NCBI GenBank assembly: GCA_030539415.1
Contig: JAUNSE010000042.1
Span: 1 to 10,528 of the forward strand
From: Desulfovibrionaceae bacterium
GTDB lineage: Bacteria > Desulfobacterota > Desulfovibrionia > Desulfovibrionales > Desulfovibrionaceae
DNA: 10,528 nucleotides
Reading direction: 5' to 3'
A program made the translations under genes and the position numbers. Of this stretch, positions 1 to 6,466 are shown piece after piece. The notes beneath the pieces were generated by a model that was given only the letters and a program-made list of their open reading frames with translations, made no database searches and was not told the DNA's origin. How positions within the stretch are numbered: the stretch's first letter is position 1; each line of letters opens with the position of its first letter.

Positions 1-375
1 AAGGAGCTGCGCGCTCTCATTCAGAAGAACAAGGGCAAGCCCGTCATCCTCAACTTCTTCGCCACCTGGTGCCCGCCCTGCCGGGCCGAAATCCCCATGC
101 TGGTGGAGATGAACGACAAGTACGACGGGCGGGTGACCTTCATCGGGCTGACCGTGGACGATGCCAGAAGCATAGCCAAGGTGCTGCCCTTCATGGCCAG
201 AATGGGCATTGACTATCCGGTCTACCATGCGGGATCGGATATCGTGCAGAACTTTTCCATCAGCAGCATCCCCTTCAATGTCGGCTACGACAAGAAGGGC
301 AAGATGGTCTTCGCCTACTCGGGCATTGTGGACGAGGAGGACTTCGACAGGATGCTCCAGGATCTGCTGAAATAG
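1..375 (+). CDS. TlpA-family thioredoxin-like protein, C-terminal 124 residues (5' end outside window)
   Basis: This is the 3' part of a gene that enters from the left edge in frame 1 and ends with TAG at 373-375. The visible 124 residues hold a thioredoxin fold with the redox motif WCPPC at 67-81, inside the pattern NFFATWCPPCRAE that is typical of TlpA/ResA-type proteins. The predicted cis-proline is at 271-273 in the string ISSIPF. Proteins of this family are exported or membrane-anchored thiol-disulfide reductases that act in the periplasm, often in cytochrome c maturation or disulfide reduction. The signal or anchor would lie upstream and cannot be seen. The stretch after the cis-proline (PFNVGYD) departs from the common PTTFLID pattern, so the substrate surface may differ. 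Family assignment is firm; the exact role is not. The gene ends 117 bases before the next one, with a probable terminator between. Confidence 0.9.
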   Translation, partial: KELRALIQKNKGKPVILNFFATWCPPCRAEIPMLVEMNDKYDGRVTFIGLTVDDARSIAKVLPFMARMGIDYPVYHAGSDIVQNFSISSIPFNVGYDKKGKMVFAYSGIVDEEDFDRMLQDLLK

Positions 376-449
376 AGTCGGTCCCCGGTACGGGGGGCGG
401 CCGGGGCCTGGTCGCTTTTTCCTTTCTGCCGCTTTCTGAGCAGCAGTGT

Positions 450-477
450 CCGGCCCCGGCGGGGCCATCGGTTTTTT
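450..477 (+). terminator. Probable rho-independent terminator after the thioredoxin gene
   Basis: A perfect 6-bp GC stem, GGCCCC at 452-457 and GGGGCC at 461-466 with a 3-base loop, is followed after five bases by six T residues at 472-477. The gap between stem and T run weakens the call. A second small hairpin (CCCCG 383-387 / CGGGG 391-395) lies just after the stop codon and has a less well placed T run at 416-420. The element sits immediately upstream of the ribosome binding site of the next gene, so it could also work as a leader hairpin. Confidence 0.45.
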
Positions 478-492
478 GGAGAGAGAGAAGAG

Positions 493-996
493 ATGAAAGG
501 CAAGTACAGCGTGCGCAAGGCCGACGTGGCCGATGTGAAGGCCATACACGGGCTCCTCATGCAGGCGGCGCTGAAAGGGCAGCTGCTGCCCAGGGCTCTG
601 GCCTACCTTTACGGACACATTCGCAATTTCTTTGTCTGCGAGCAGGAGGACGGCACCATCGTGGGCTGCTGCGCTCTTGCTCCGGTGTGGGAGGACCTGG
701 CCGAGGTCTGCTCCCTGGTCGTGCGCGAGGATCTGCGCGGCGAGGGACTCGGCAGACTGCTGGTCGAGGCCTGCATGGACGATTCCGGCGTCCTGGGTGT
801 GAGCAAGCTCTTCGCCCTGACCTACAGGGAGAAGTTCTTCAATCACCTTGGGTTCGCCACAGTGGAAAAGGATGTCCTGCCCCAGAAGATCTGGGCCGAC
901 TGCGTCCACTGCCCCAAGTACCCGGACTGCGACGAATTCGCCGTCCTTTTTGACATGGCCGACCGCGTCACGGCGGCAGGGAGCGACAAACAGTGA
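493..996 (+). CDS. Short N-acetylglutamate-synthase-type GNAT acetyltransferase
   Basis: The 167-residue protein is a single GNAT domain. The acetyl-CoA pyrophosphate-binding loop is RGEGLG at residues 82-87. Other family hallmarks are LLPRAL (31-36), the AEVCSLVV strand (70-77), FALTYREKFF (107-116) and a Cys-rich end, CVHCPKYPDCDE (137-148), with Cys137, Cys140 and Cys146 as possible metal ligands. This matches the short ArgA-like proteins (COG1246 type) that lack the amino-acid-kinase domain of classical ArgA and can make N-acetylglutamate from acetyl-CoA and glutamate, the first step of arginine synthesis. I infer that activity from pattern only; other acetyl acceptors are possible. The ATG is preceded by a purine-rich GGAGAGAGAGAAGAG at 478-492. 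The stop overlaps the GTG start of hpt by four bases (GTGA, 993-996), so translation is probably coupled. The protein is cytoplasmic, with no signal peptide. Confidence 0.85.
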   Translation: MKGKYSVRKADVADVKAIHGLLMQAALKGQLLPRALAYLYGHIRNFFVCEQEDGTIVGCCALAPVWEDLAEVCSLVVREDLRGEGLGRLLVEACMDDSGVLGVSKLFALTYREKFFNHLGFATVEKDVLPQKIWADCVHCPKYPDCDEFAVLFDMADRVTAAGSDKQ

Positions 997-1526
997 GAAT
1001 CACCAAGGTACGCCCGTTGTTCACACACGAGATGATAGCGAAGCGCGTTGCCGAGCTGTCGGACGAAATCAGCGCCATCTACAAGGACGAGCCTCTGATT
1101 GCGGTCTGCGTCCTCAAGGGCGCCGTCATCTTCTTCTCGGATCTCGTGCGCGGCATCCATAACAACAATATGCTGCTGGGCTTTCTGCGCATGAGCAGCT
1201 ACGGCAAGGGCATGGATCCGGGCGAGATCAAGTTCGAATGGACCCTGGGCACGGACATCAGGGACAAGCACGTCCTGATTGTCGAGGATGTCGTGGACAC
1301 CGGCCACAGCATGCACTTCCTGCTCAACGAGGTCCGCAAGCGCGAGCCCCGCAGCGTGCGTCTGGCCGCCCTGGTGGACAAGCACGAGCGCCGCGACGCG
1401 GACGTGCATGTCGATTTCGCCGGCTTCCAGCTGAGCGAGGGCTTCATCGTGGGCTACGGTCTGGATCATGCCGAACACTACCGCGCCCTGCCCGACATCT
1501 GTGTTGTCGAAGCCGTGGAGGACTAG
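993..1526 (+). CDS. hpt: Hypoxanthine phosphoribosyltransferase
   Basis: This 177-residue cytoplasmic enzyme transfers the phosphoribosyl group of PRPP to hypoxanthine or guanine, giving IMP or GMP in purine salvage. In order, the sequence shows the LKG loop (residues 41-43), the flexible-loop SSYG (68-71), the PRPP-binding signature VLIVEDVVDTGHSM (94-107) with the acidic pair E98-D99, the base-contacting Lys130 in LVDK, and FIVGYGLD (151-158) near the C terminus. Length is normal for bacterial Hpt. The GTG start at 993 is chosen because AGGGAG at 978-983 lies nine bases upstream and the N terminus aligns with the family. The first in-frame ATG (1032) would remove part of the fold. The gene shares a GTGA overlap with the acetyltransferase upstream and is followed by a strong terminator, so the two form one unit. 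Confidence 0.95.
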   Translation: MRITKVRPLFTHEMIAKRVAELSDEISAIYKDEPLIAVCVLKGAVIFFSDLVRGIHNNNMLLGFLRMSSYGKGMDPGEIKFEWTLGTDIRDKHVLIVEDVVDTGHSMHFLLNEVRKREPRSVRLAALVDKHERRDADVHVDFAGFQLSEGFIVGYGLDHAEHYRALPDICVVEAVED

Positions 1527-1584
1527 CCGCGGCCCCGCGTTAAAGCGAAAATGCAGTGAACGCAGCCGTGTCTGTCCGGCTGTG

Positions 1585-1627
1585 AAAGGTCCGCGGCGGA
1601 GGGAGCAATCCTTCCGCCGCGGATTTT
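1585..1627 (+). terminator. Strong rho-independent terminator after hpt
   Basis: An 11-bp perfect stem (1590-1600 with 1613-1623) extends by two more GC pairs and a GT pair to about 14 bp, closes on a six-base loop, and is followed directly by TTTT at 1624-1627. It lies about 60 bases after the hpt stop codon. This marks the end of the acetyltransferase-hpt unit and implies a new promoter for the zinc-ribbon gene. In the remaining 1628-1765 I see no convincing consensus promoter. Confidence 0.9.
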
Positions 1628-1765
1628 GCCCGTCCCGACCTGCCCTGTCTGTCACAACCCGTGGAAAATGCGGCTGCCAAGGTAGACGAGGGAGCGGACT
1701 TGCTGTACAAAAAACTGAACAGCATTTCAGCCATCCCGTCCAATCTTTGTCGTGTGGAGAATATC

Positions 1766-2668
1766 ATGCAGGTGACATGTCCCGGCTGCCGCAGCCGCTT
1801 TCTGCTTCCCGCAGGGGTCAAGAACGGCACCCGTCTGCGCTGCTCGGTCTGCAGGACGGAATTCTGCTATGAGGAGGAGGGCGCAGAGGAAGTCTGTGTC
1901 CCCGCTCCCGAGCCGGCCCCGGTGCCCGACGAGCGCCCGCTGACCTTTGAAAAGAACATTCCGGCCGAAGGCGCGCTGCCCGAATTCAGCTCTTCGAGAA
2001 AGCGCGTGGGCGGAAGCCTCTGGCTGCTGCTTCTGGTGCTCATCGCCGTGGGCGGCTGCCTGGCCTGGCAGACCGTGCCCGAATTCCGCGTCAGGGTGCA
2101 GGAGCTCATGGGCATGGTGACCGGCCAGCCTGCGCCGGCCCCGATGCCCGCGCCGGCGAACGAGACGGCCGCGCAGAGCAGACCGGCCGATCCCGGCCGC
2201 CTTGTGCTGCGCGATGTGCGCCACTATTTTGTGGAGAACGAGCATCTCGGCCCGGTCCTTGTGGTCGAGGGTTCGGTCTTCAACCAGGGGCTCGACACGC
2301 GCGGCGCCATAGAGGTCGAGGCGGCCCTTATCGACAGGGACCGCCGGGTCATCGACAGCGCCGTGCAGAAGGCCGGTGTCAGGCTCAGCAACTTCCAGCT
2401 CAAGGTCATGAGCAAGGCCGAGATGGACACCGCCCTGAACGACGAGAAGGAAATCGCCGCCGTCAATGCCAGAGTGGTTCCCGGCGGCCAGGTGCCCTTC
2501 ATGGTGGTCTTCTTCAATCCCTCGCAGGATGTGGCCGAGTTCGCGGCCAAGATAGGCGCCTCCGAAGTCGTCGAGGCGTCCGCGCTGGCGCCCGCTCCGG
2601 CGGCTCCGGCCCCGGCGGCCGCCGCACCGGCCGCGCCCGCGCCGGCAGCGCAGCCGGTCAACCCGTAG
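1766..2668 (+). CDS. MJ0042-type zinc-ribbon, single-span membrane protein with DUF3426-like domain
   Basis: The 300-residue protein opens with a four-cysteine zinc ribbon, CPGC at 5-8 and CSVC at 26-29, typical of the MJ0042/zinc_ribbon_4 families. An acidic, proline-rich linker follows, then one hydrophobic segment at about 83-101 preceded by SSRKR. Beyond it lies a beta-rich domain (about 145-270) with VVEGSVFNQG, VPFMVVFFNP and related strands, resembling DUF3426, which is predicted to be extracytoplasmic. The tail from about 272 is almost entirely Ala and Pro. The family function is unknown; a cytoplasmic metal or nucleic-acid sensor linked to an outside domain is only a guess. The start is placed at the ATG at 1766 because GGAGA at 1756-1760 precedes it and the zinc ribbon begins there. 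An in-frame GTG at 1661 would add 35 residues unlike the family. The basic residues on the cytoplasmic side fit an N-in topology. Confidence 0.85.
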   Translation: MQVTCPGCRSRFLLPAGVKNGTRLRCSVCRTEFCYEEEGAEEVCVPAPEPAPVPDERPLTFEKNIPAEGALPEFSSSRKRVGGSLWLLLLVLIAVGGCLAWQTVPEFRVRVQELMGMVTGQPAPAPMPAPANETAAQSRPADPGRLVLRDVRHYFVENEHLGPVLVVEGSVFNQGLDTRGAIEVEAALIDRDRRVIDSAVQKAGVRLSNFQLKVMSKAEMDTALNDEKEIAAVNARVVPGGQVPFMVVFFNPSQDVAEFAAKIGASEVVEASALAPAPAAPAPAAAAPAAPAPAAQPVNP

Positions 2669-2745
2669 CCTTGCTGCCAAACGCTTGAGACAGGGCTGCA
2701 GTCCTCCCTTGTTCAGACGCGGAACGCCTCCGGGCGGTGAACGTC

Positions 2746-2778
2746 CCGCCTGAAAAGGGAAGGCGGCAGCTCTTTTTT
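2746..2778 (+). terminator. Probable terminator after the zinc-ribbon gene
   Basis: A 6-bp stem, CCGCCT at 2746-2751 with AGGCGG at 2761-2766, encloses a nine-base loop and is followed six bases later by six T residues at 2773-2778. It lies about 80 bases after the stop codon of the zinc-ribbon gene and about 50 before the next start. The stem is short and the T run is not adjacent, so confidence is moderate. The rest of 2669-2829 shows no clear promoter. Confidence 0.45.
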
Positions 2779-2829
2779 CGTATCCAATGACCATGCCTCC
2801 GGATCGGAGAGCAAATCGGAGAACAACGC

Positions 2830-3717
2830 ATGCCCAAAAGGACGCATCATTCCGTGCCCCGCCGTCTGTCTGCAGGCCTTGCCTGCGCCCTGCTGACTCT
2901 GGGACTCGCCGCAGCACCCGCTTCCGCGCCCTGCGCCGAAGCGTCCGCCCCGGCCGTCCAGAGTCCGGCGGAACTGGCCGAGACTCTGAAGAAGAACACG
3001 CTCGCCAGAACCACGGAATACTACATGCACAAATACGGCGTGCCGGCCGACAAGGCCGCCGTCATCGAGGCGCATATGAAGGCGCTGGCCGGCCATCCGG
3101 GCTTCATCGAGGCCGTGGTCGCGCGCGACCGGATGGTCGAGCAGGCCAGGCAGAGCGGAATTGACCCGGACGACGCGGAGGATCTGAAGGGCGAGCTCTA
3201 TCAGAAGGGCCTCATGCGCGCGGGAGTCGAGGACCTCAGCCTGTGCGTCGAGACCAATATCCGTCTTGCCGGCATCATGACGCCGGAGCAGTACAAGGCC
3301 TACCAGCTGCAAGGGCTGGCGCCGAAGGACGCGCAGGGCGCTCCGGTCGATGCGGACGCGCTGCTCTACCGGAAGTTCGACACGCCGTCCCTGAAGGCCT
3401 GGCTCGAGCACAGGACGAGGATGATCACGGCCGGGCTCGACGGCGGCGAGGCGCGCAAGCTGACGCCCGAGGATGCCCGCGCGGCCGGCGCGGCTCTGCA
3501 GCAGTCCTTCCAGAAGAAGTTCGACGCCCTGAGCGCGGCCGACAAGAAGCGCCTTGGCTACGCCTTCGCCAATCTGCCCACGGCCCCGGCCGCGGATGTG
3601 CGCGACGTGCTGGTGCTCCTGCACACGGCCATGCTCGAGGTGCCGGCTCCGGAGCTGGAGAACGTCCTGCGCTTCTTCTTCACCGATGCGGACAGTGCTG
3701 AGCAGGGCGCGGAATAG
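2830..3717 (+). CDS. Exported alpha-helical protein of unknown function
   Basis: I do not recognise this 295-residue protein. The N terminus is a good Sec signal peptide: basic residues at 3-12, a hydrophobic stretch at about 13-31, and candidate cleavage sites after ASA (33) or AEA (38). The nearby Cys19 and Cys35 do not make a convincing lipobox, so a soluble periplasmic product is more likely than a lipoprotein. The rest is charged and predicted helical, with no membrane span and only one further cysteine (in LCVET). Three short stretches look alike, MTPEQYKAY, LTPEDARAA and LSAADKKRL, each starting a helix, which hints at a helical repeat or an EF-hand-less four-helix bundle; this is inference. 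GGAGAA at 2818-2823 sits six bases before the ATG. It lies between two probable hairpins and so may be transcribed alone or with the 29-codon ORF downstream. Confidence 0.8.
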   Translation: MPKRTHHSVPRRLSAGLACALLTLGLAAAPASAPCAEASAPAVQSPAELAETLKKNTLARTTEYYMHKYGVPADKAAVIEAHMKALAGHPGFIEAVVARDRMVEQARQSGIDPDDAEDLKGELYQKGLMRAGVEDLSLCVETNIRLAGIMTPEQYKAYQLQGLAPKDAQGAPVDADALLYRKFDTPSLKAWLEHRTRMITAGLDGGEARKLTPEDARAAGAALQQSFQKKFDALSAADKKRLGYAFANLPTAPAADVRDVLVLLHTAMLEVPAPELENVLRFFFTDADSAEQGAE

Positions 3718-3728
3718 GCGCGGGGAAA

Positions 3729-3747
3729 GGCCGGCCTGCGGCCGGCC
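3729..3747 (+). other. GC-only perfect hairpin after the exported protein gene
   Basis: GGCCGGCC at 3729-3736 and again at 3740-3747 is self-complementary and forms an 8-bp stem with a TGC loop, extendable by two GC pairs across an AAA bulge. No T run follows, so it is not a standard rho-independent terminator. It starts 11 bases after the stop codon and could be an mRNA 3'-end stabilising structure or a processing point before the small ORF. Confidence 0.55.
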
Positions 3748-3783
3748 CCTCTGCCGCGGAGTGCCGACAGGGAGGAGAGGCCC

Positions 3784-3873
3784 ATGCGTTTTTTACAGGG
3801 ACGAAGACTGTTCTATCTGATACTTTTTCTGGCCTTTGTGCTGCAGATACTGAGCGTGCTGCACAGGGGATGA
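3784..3873 (+). CDS. 29-residue single-span hydrophobic small protein
   Basis: An ATG at 3784 opens a 29-codon frame ending TGA at 3871-3873. A near-perfect Shine-Dalgarno GGAGGAG at 3771-3777 lies six bases upstream, the strongest such site in this stretch. The product begins MRFLQGRR, which is basic, continues with an unbroken hydrophobic run of about 17 residues (LFYLILFLAFVLQILSV), and ends LHRG. This is the shape of a small inner-membrane protein with one helix. Codon choice (CTG, CTT, TTT, ATA) is less GC-rich than in the neighbours. A perfect 15-bp hairpin follows 23 bases after the stop. I know no family for it. It could modulate a membrane partner or be a toxin-like peptide; both are guesses. 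Its gene-like start and terminator argue against chance. Confidence 0.6.
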   Translation: MRFLQGRRLFYLILFLAFVLQILSVLHRG

Positions 3874-3895
3874 GTGCGGGATTTTGAAACAGGGG

Positions 3896-3930
3896 AAGGC
3901 GCCGCCGGCAGCATATGCCGGCGGCGCCTT
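3896..3930. terminator. Bidirectional hairpin terminator between convergent genes
   Basis: A perfect 15-bp inverted repeat (3896-3910 with 3916-3930) with a five-base loop lies between the small ORF (stop at 3873) and the convergent der gene (stop at 3962). Read on either strand the stem is flanked by AA on one side and TT on the other. The minus strand continues with pyrimidines and, 17 bases on, TTTT. It is the only strong structure in this 88-base gap and probably ends transcription from both sides. Confidence 0.8.
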
Positions 3931-3961
3931 CACGCAATGTCCCGGAACCGGAGAATCCGGC

Positions 3962-5323
3962 CTAGCTTTTCTTGGTGTGGCTCGAGCGCAGCTTCACGCG
4001 CATGGGCGCGTGCTGAATCTTGAAGATGCGGCGCAGGCTGGACTCGAGATAGCGGGCGTAGGTGGGCGAGACGCGTTCGGCGTCAGAGACGAAGAAGACA
4101 AACGTCGGCGGCTCGCTCTCGGCCTGGGTCAGATAGAAGAACTTGGCGCGCACACCCTTGACGAGCGGCGGCTGATGCGCTGTCAGAGCCTGCTGCATGG
4201 CCTTGTTGAGCTGCGAGGTGGGCACGCGCACGAGGCACTCCTTCCTGACGAGGCTCGCCATGGGCAGGATGCGCTCGAGACCGAAGCCGGATTTGGCGGA
4301 GACCGTCAGAATCGGCACATGGCCGCAGAAGCCCAGAAGCTCCTTGGCGCGCTTCACCACTTCGGTCAGATCCTTCTTCGGCAGCAGGTCGGCCTTGTTG
4401 ATGAGAATCATGAAGGGGATCTTGCGGGTGTTGAGCATGTCCATCAGGCGCTTGTCCTGAGCGCTCACGCCCTCCATTGCGTCCAGGGTCAGCAGGGTCA
4501 CGTCGGCCTTGCCGGCGGACTTGATGGCCGAGTTGGCGGAGTACTTCTCCACCGTGTCGGTGATGCGCGTCTTGCGGCGCACGCCGGCCGTGTCCACAAA
4601 GACATAGTCCTCGCCGTCGACCGTGAAGCGCACGTCCACGCTGTCGCGGGTGGTGCCGGCCACATCGGAGACAATCATGCGGTTCTCGCCGCACAGGGCG
4701 TTGATGAGCGAGGACTTGCCGGCATTGGGGCGGCCCAGCATGGCCAGGCGCAGTTCGGGCGGCGTGAGGGCCTCGACGAACTGCTCCTTGGGAATCATGT
4801 CGGCCAGCTCCTCGGCCAGCTCGTTCAGGTTGTGGCCGTGCTCGGCGGAAACCGCGATGAGCGGGAAGCCCAGCGCGTGGAACTCGCTGCACATGCGGTC
4901 GGCAAGCTCGGCGCCGTCCACCTTGTTGACGACGCACAGCACCGGCACGTTGAGGCGGCGGATGTGGTTGGCCAGATAGGTGTCCGTGGGCAGCAGGCCG
5001 TCCTTGCCGTCCACCACAAAGGCGATGACCGCGGCCTCGGCCGTGGCCGTGTGCACCTGCTGCAGAATCTCGGCCTCGAAGCCGCGGATGCCCTCGGGGC
5101 CTTCCTGCACCACGGAGCGCTCGTCCAGGGTCACGCCGCCGGTGTCGATGACGCCGTATTCGGGCTTGTTCCTGCGGCGGACAATGCCCTCGAGACGGTC
5201 GCGGGTGACGCCCGGCCTGTCATGGGTGATGGCGCGATTGCTGTGGATGAGTCTGTTGAACAGAGTGGATTTGCCGACATTGGGGCGTCCCACAAGGACG
5301 ACCTGAGGAAGACCGTTGGACAT
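3962..5323 (-). CDS. der: Ribosome-assembly GTPase Der (EngA)
   Basis: The 453-residue protein has the tandem GTPase architecture found only in Der/EngA. Domain 1 shows GRPNVGKS (12-19), DTGG (60-63), NKVD (133-136) and SAEHG (159-163). Domain 2 shows GRPNAGKSS (197-205), DTAG (244-247), NKAD (309-312) and SAKSG (342-346). The C-terminal KH-like domain covers about 360-445 and ends in a basic tail. Der binds the 50S precursor and is needed for large-subunit maturation; it is essential in most bacteria. Length is standard. The ATG at 5323 is the natural start, as GLPQVVLVGRPN begins the fold directly; the ribosome binding site is only modest (GAAG five bases upstream). It lies 45 bases downstream of the pseudouridine synthase gene, with no terminator seen between, so the two probably share a transcript. 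Confidence 0.97.
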   Translation of the reverse strand: MSNGLPQVVLVGRPNVGKSTLFNRLIHSNRAITHDRPGVTRDRLEGIVRRRNKPEYGVIDTGGVTLDERSVVQEGPEGIRGFEAEILQQVHTATAEAAVIAFVVDGKDGLLPTDTYLANHIRRLNVPVLCVVNKVDGAELADRMCSEFHALGFPLIAVSAEHGHNLNELAEELADMIPKEQFVEALTPPELRLAMLGRPNAGKSSLINALCGENRMIVSDVAGTTRDSVDVRFTVDGEDYVFVDTAGVRRKTRITDTVEKYSANSAIKSAGKADVTLLTLDAMEGVSAQDKRLMDMLNTRKIPFMILINKADLLPKKDLTEVVKRAKELLGFCGHVPILTVSAKSGFGLERILPMASLVRKECLVRVPTSQLNKAMQQALTAHQPPLVKGVRAKFFYLTQAESEPPTFVFFVSDAERVSPTYARYLESSLRRIFKIQHAPMRVKLRSSHTKKS

Positions 5324-5368
5324 AGTGCTTCAAGCTCTTGGAAAGTATTCTGCGGGGCGCTTCGGCCC

Positions 5369-6466
5369 TCATGGTTGCTGTGTGACGGACGCGTCGTCCG
5401 GAAGATCGGTGAGCGGAGGCGGCAGCTCGGCGACCGCGAAGGGGTCGGGCCAGCGGGGCAGCGCCTCGTAGATGCGCCCGTCCGCGAGGACAAGGCGCAG
5501 GGAGTGCAGGTAGAGGCTGTGGTCCGGCGACGGGGTGCCGTACTTGCCGTCGCCCAGCACGGGGAAGCCCGCGGTTGACAGCTGCACGCGGATCTGATGG
5601 GTGCGGCCGGTGAGAAGGCGCACCTGCAGCAGGCTCGCGTCGCGCAGGCGCTTGAGGCAGCGCGCCACGAGCACGGCCTCCTGTCCCTGATCGGGGCGGG
5701 AGGAGGCAATCATGCGCTCCCTGCCGCGCACCAGGCCCTTGGAAAGATAGTGGCGCAGGGTGATGTCCCCGTCATGGGGCCAGATGCCCTTCACCCACAC
5801 AAGGTACTCCTTGTGCAGGCCGCTGCGGGCCCTGATGGCGTCATGGGCCATGCGCAGGGCGGCATAGGTCCTGGCCACGAGGATGACGCCGGTGGTGTCC
5901 CTGTCGAGACGGTGCACCGGCGTGGGCGCGAAGGCCGCGCCGTCGGCCATGTGCGCCAGCCTGGTGGACAGCGCGTCCACATGGCCCGTGCCCGGATGGG
6001 CGGGCAGGCCGGCCGGCTTGAACACGGCCATGAAGTCCTCGTCCTCGGCCACAATCTCCACAGTGCGGAGAGGATGGCGGGCCGAATGGGGCGAATGGGA
6101 TGTCGGGGGACGCGAGCCCACGCGGACCTGCGTCACGCCCTGTCTGGAAATGGTCTGCCGCTCCTGCTGGCGCTCCTGCGAGACCCTGGCCTGGGTGGAA
6201 AGCGTACCGGCAAAGGGGGGAAGGCGCACGGCATCGCCCGCGGACACGCGGGCAAAGGGCTGGGTGCGCTTGCCGTTGAGACGCACCTGACCGGTGCGGA
6301 TCCAGCGGTGCAGCAGAGGCTGCGGCAGCTCCAGGCGGCGCTCTAGCAGGCCCATGAGCTTCTGTCCGGCCTCGGACGCGTCAACCTGAAAATTTGTCTG
6401 CGCCGTCTGCCCGGGCCTTTCCGGGGCCTGTGCGGACGGACTTGTGTTTTCGCCCGGCAGTTTCAT
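5369..6466 (-). CDS. rluC: RluC-like 23S rRNA pseudouridine synthase (S4 plus catalytic domain)
   Basis: This 365-residue RluA-family enzyme isomerises uridines in 23S rRNA. An S4 RNA-binding domain spans about residues 34-84 (HRWIRTGQVRLNGKR). The catalytic domain starts near 135 and contains HRLDRDTTGVILVA (185-198), whose Asp188 is the expected nucleophile, LTGRTHQIRVQL (285-296) and GDGKYG (305-310). The S4 pattern resembles RluC more than RluD; the exact target positions cannot be read from sequence. It is longer than E. coli RluC because of a 30-residue N-terminal tail and a linker of about 45 residues (88-132) rich in Gln, Arg and Ser. The start ATG at 6466 overlaps the stop of the S4 gene upstream (ATGA, 6463-6466), with AAGGGG eight bases before it. 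Der follows 45 bases downstream. Both products act on the large ribosomal subunit. Confidence 0.9.
   Translation of the reverse strand: MKLPGENTSPSAQAPERPGQTAQTNFQVDASEAGQKLMGLLERRLELPQPLLHRWIRTGQVRLNGKRTQPFARVSAGDAVRLPPFAGTLSTQARVSQERQQERQTISRQGVTQVRVGSRPPTSHSPHSARHPLRTVEIVAEDEDFMAVFKPAGLPAHPGTGHVDALSTRLAHMADGAAFAPTPVHRLDRDTTGVILVARTYAALRMAHDAIRARSGLHKEYLVWVKGIWPHDGDITLRHYLSKGLVRGRERMIASSRPDQGQEAVLVARCLKRLRDASLLQVRLLTGRTHQIRVQLSTAGFPVLGDGKYGTPSPDHSLYLHSLRLVLADGRIYEALPRWPDPFAVAELPPPLTDLPDDASVTQQP

Noticed and set aside
1661..1765. GTG start giving the zinc-ribbon protein a 35-residue N-terminal extension
   Set aside because: No ribosome binding site precedes it, the extension is unlike the family, and ATG 1766 has GGAGA and begins directly at the zinc ribbon.
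1727..2917. 396-codon minus-strand frame over the zinc-ribbon gene
   Set aside because: It is the complement of a gene with clear cysteine motifs and spans the intergenic gap. Arg/Gly/His-rich translation with no domain.
2713..3624. 303-codon minus-strand frame over the exported protein gene
   Set aside because: It is antisense to a frame with a good ribosome binding site and signal peptide, and its product lacks any recognisable feature.
3884..5578. 564-codon open frame on the plus strand across der
   Set aside because: It lies antisense to der and rluC. Its translation is repetitive in Gly, His, Gln, Leu and Ala with no domain, as expected from the complement of a GC-rich coding gene. Der is unmistakable on the other strand.
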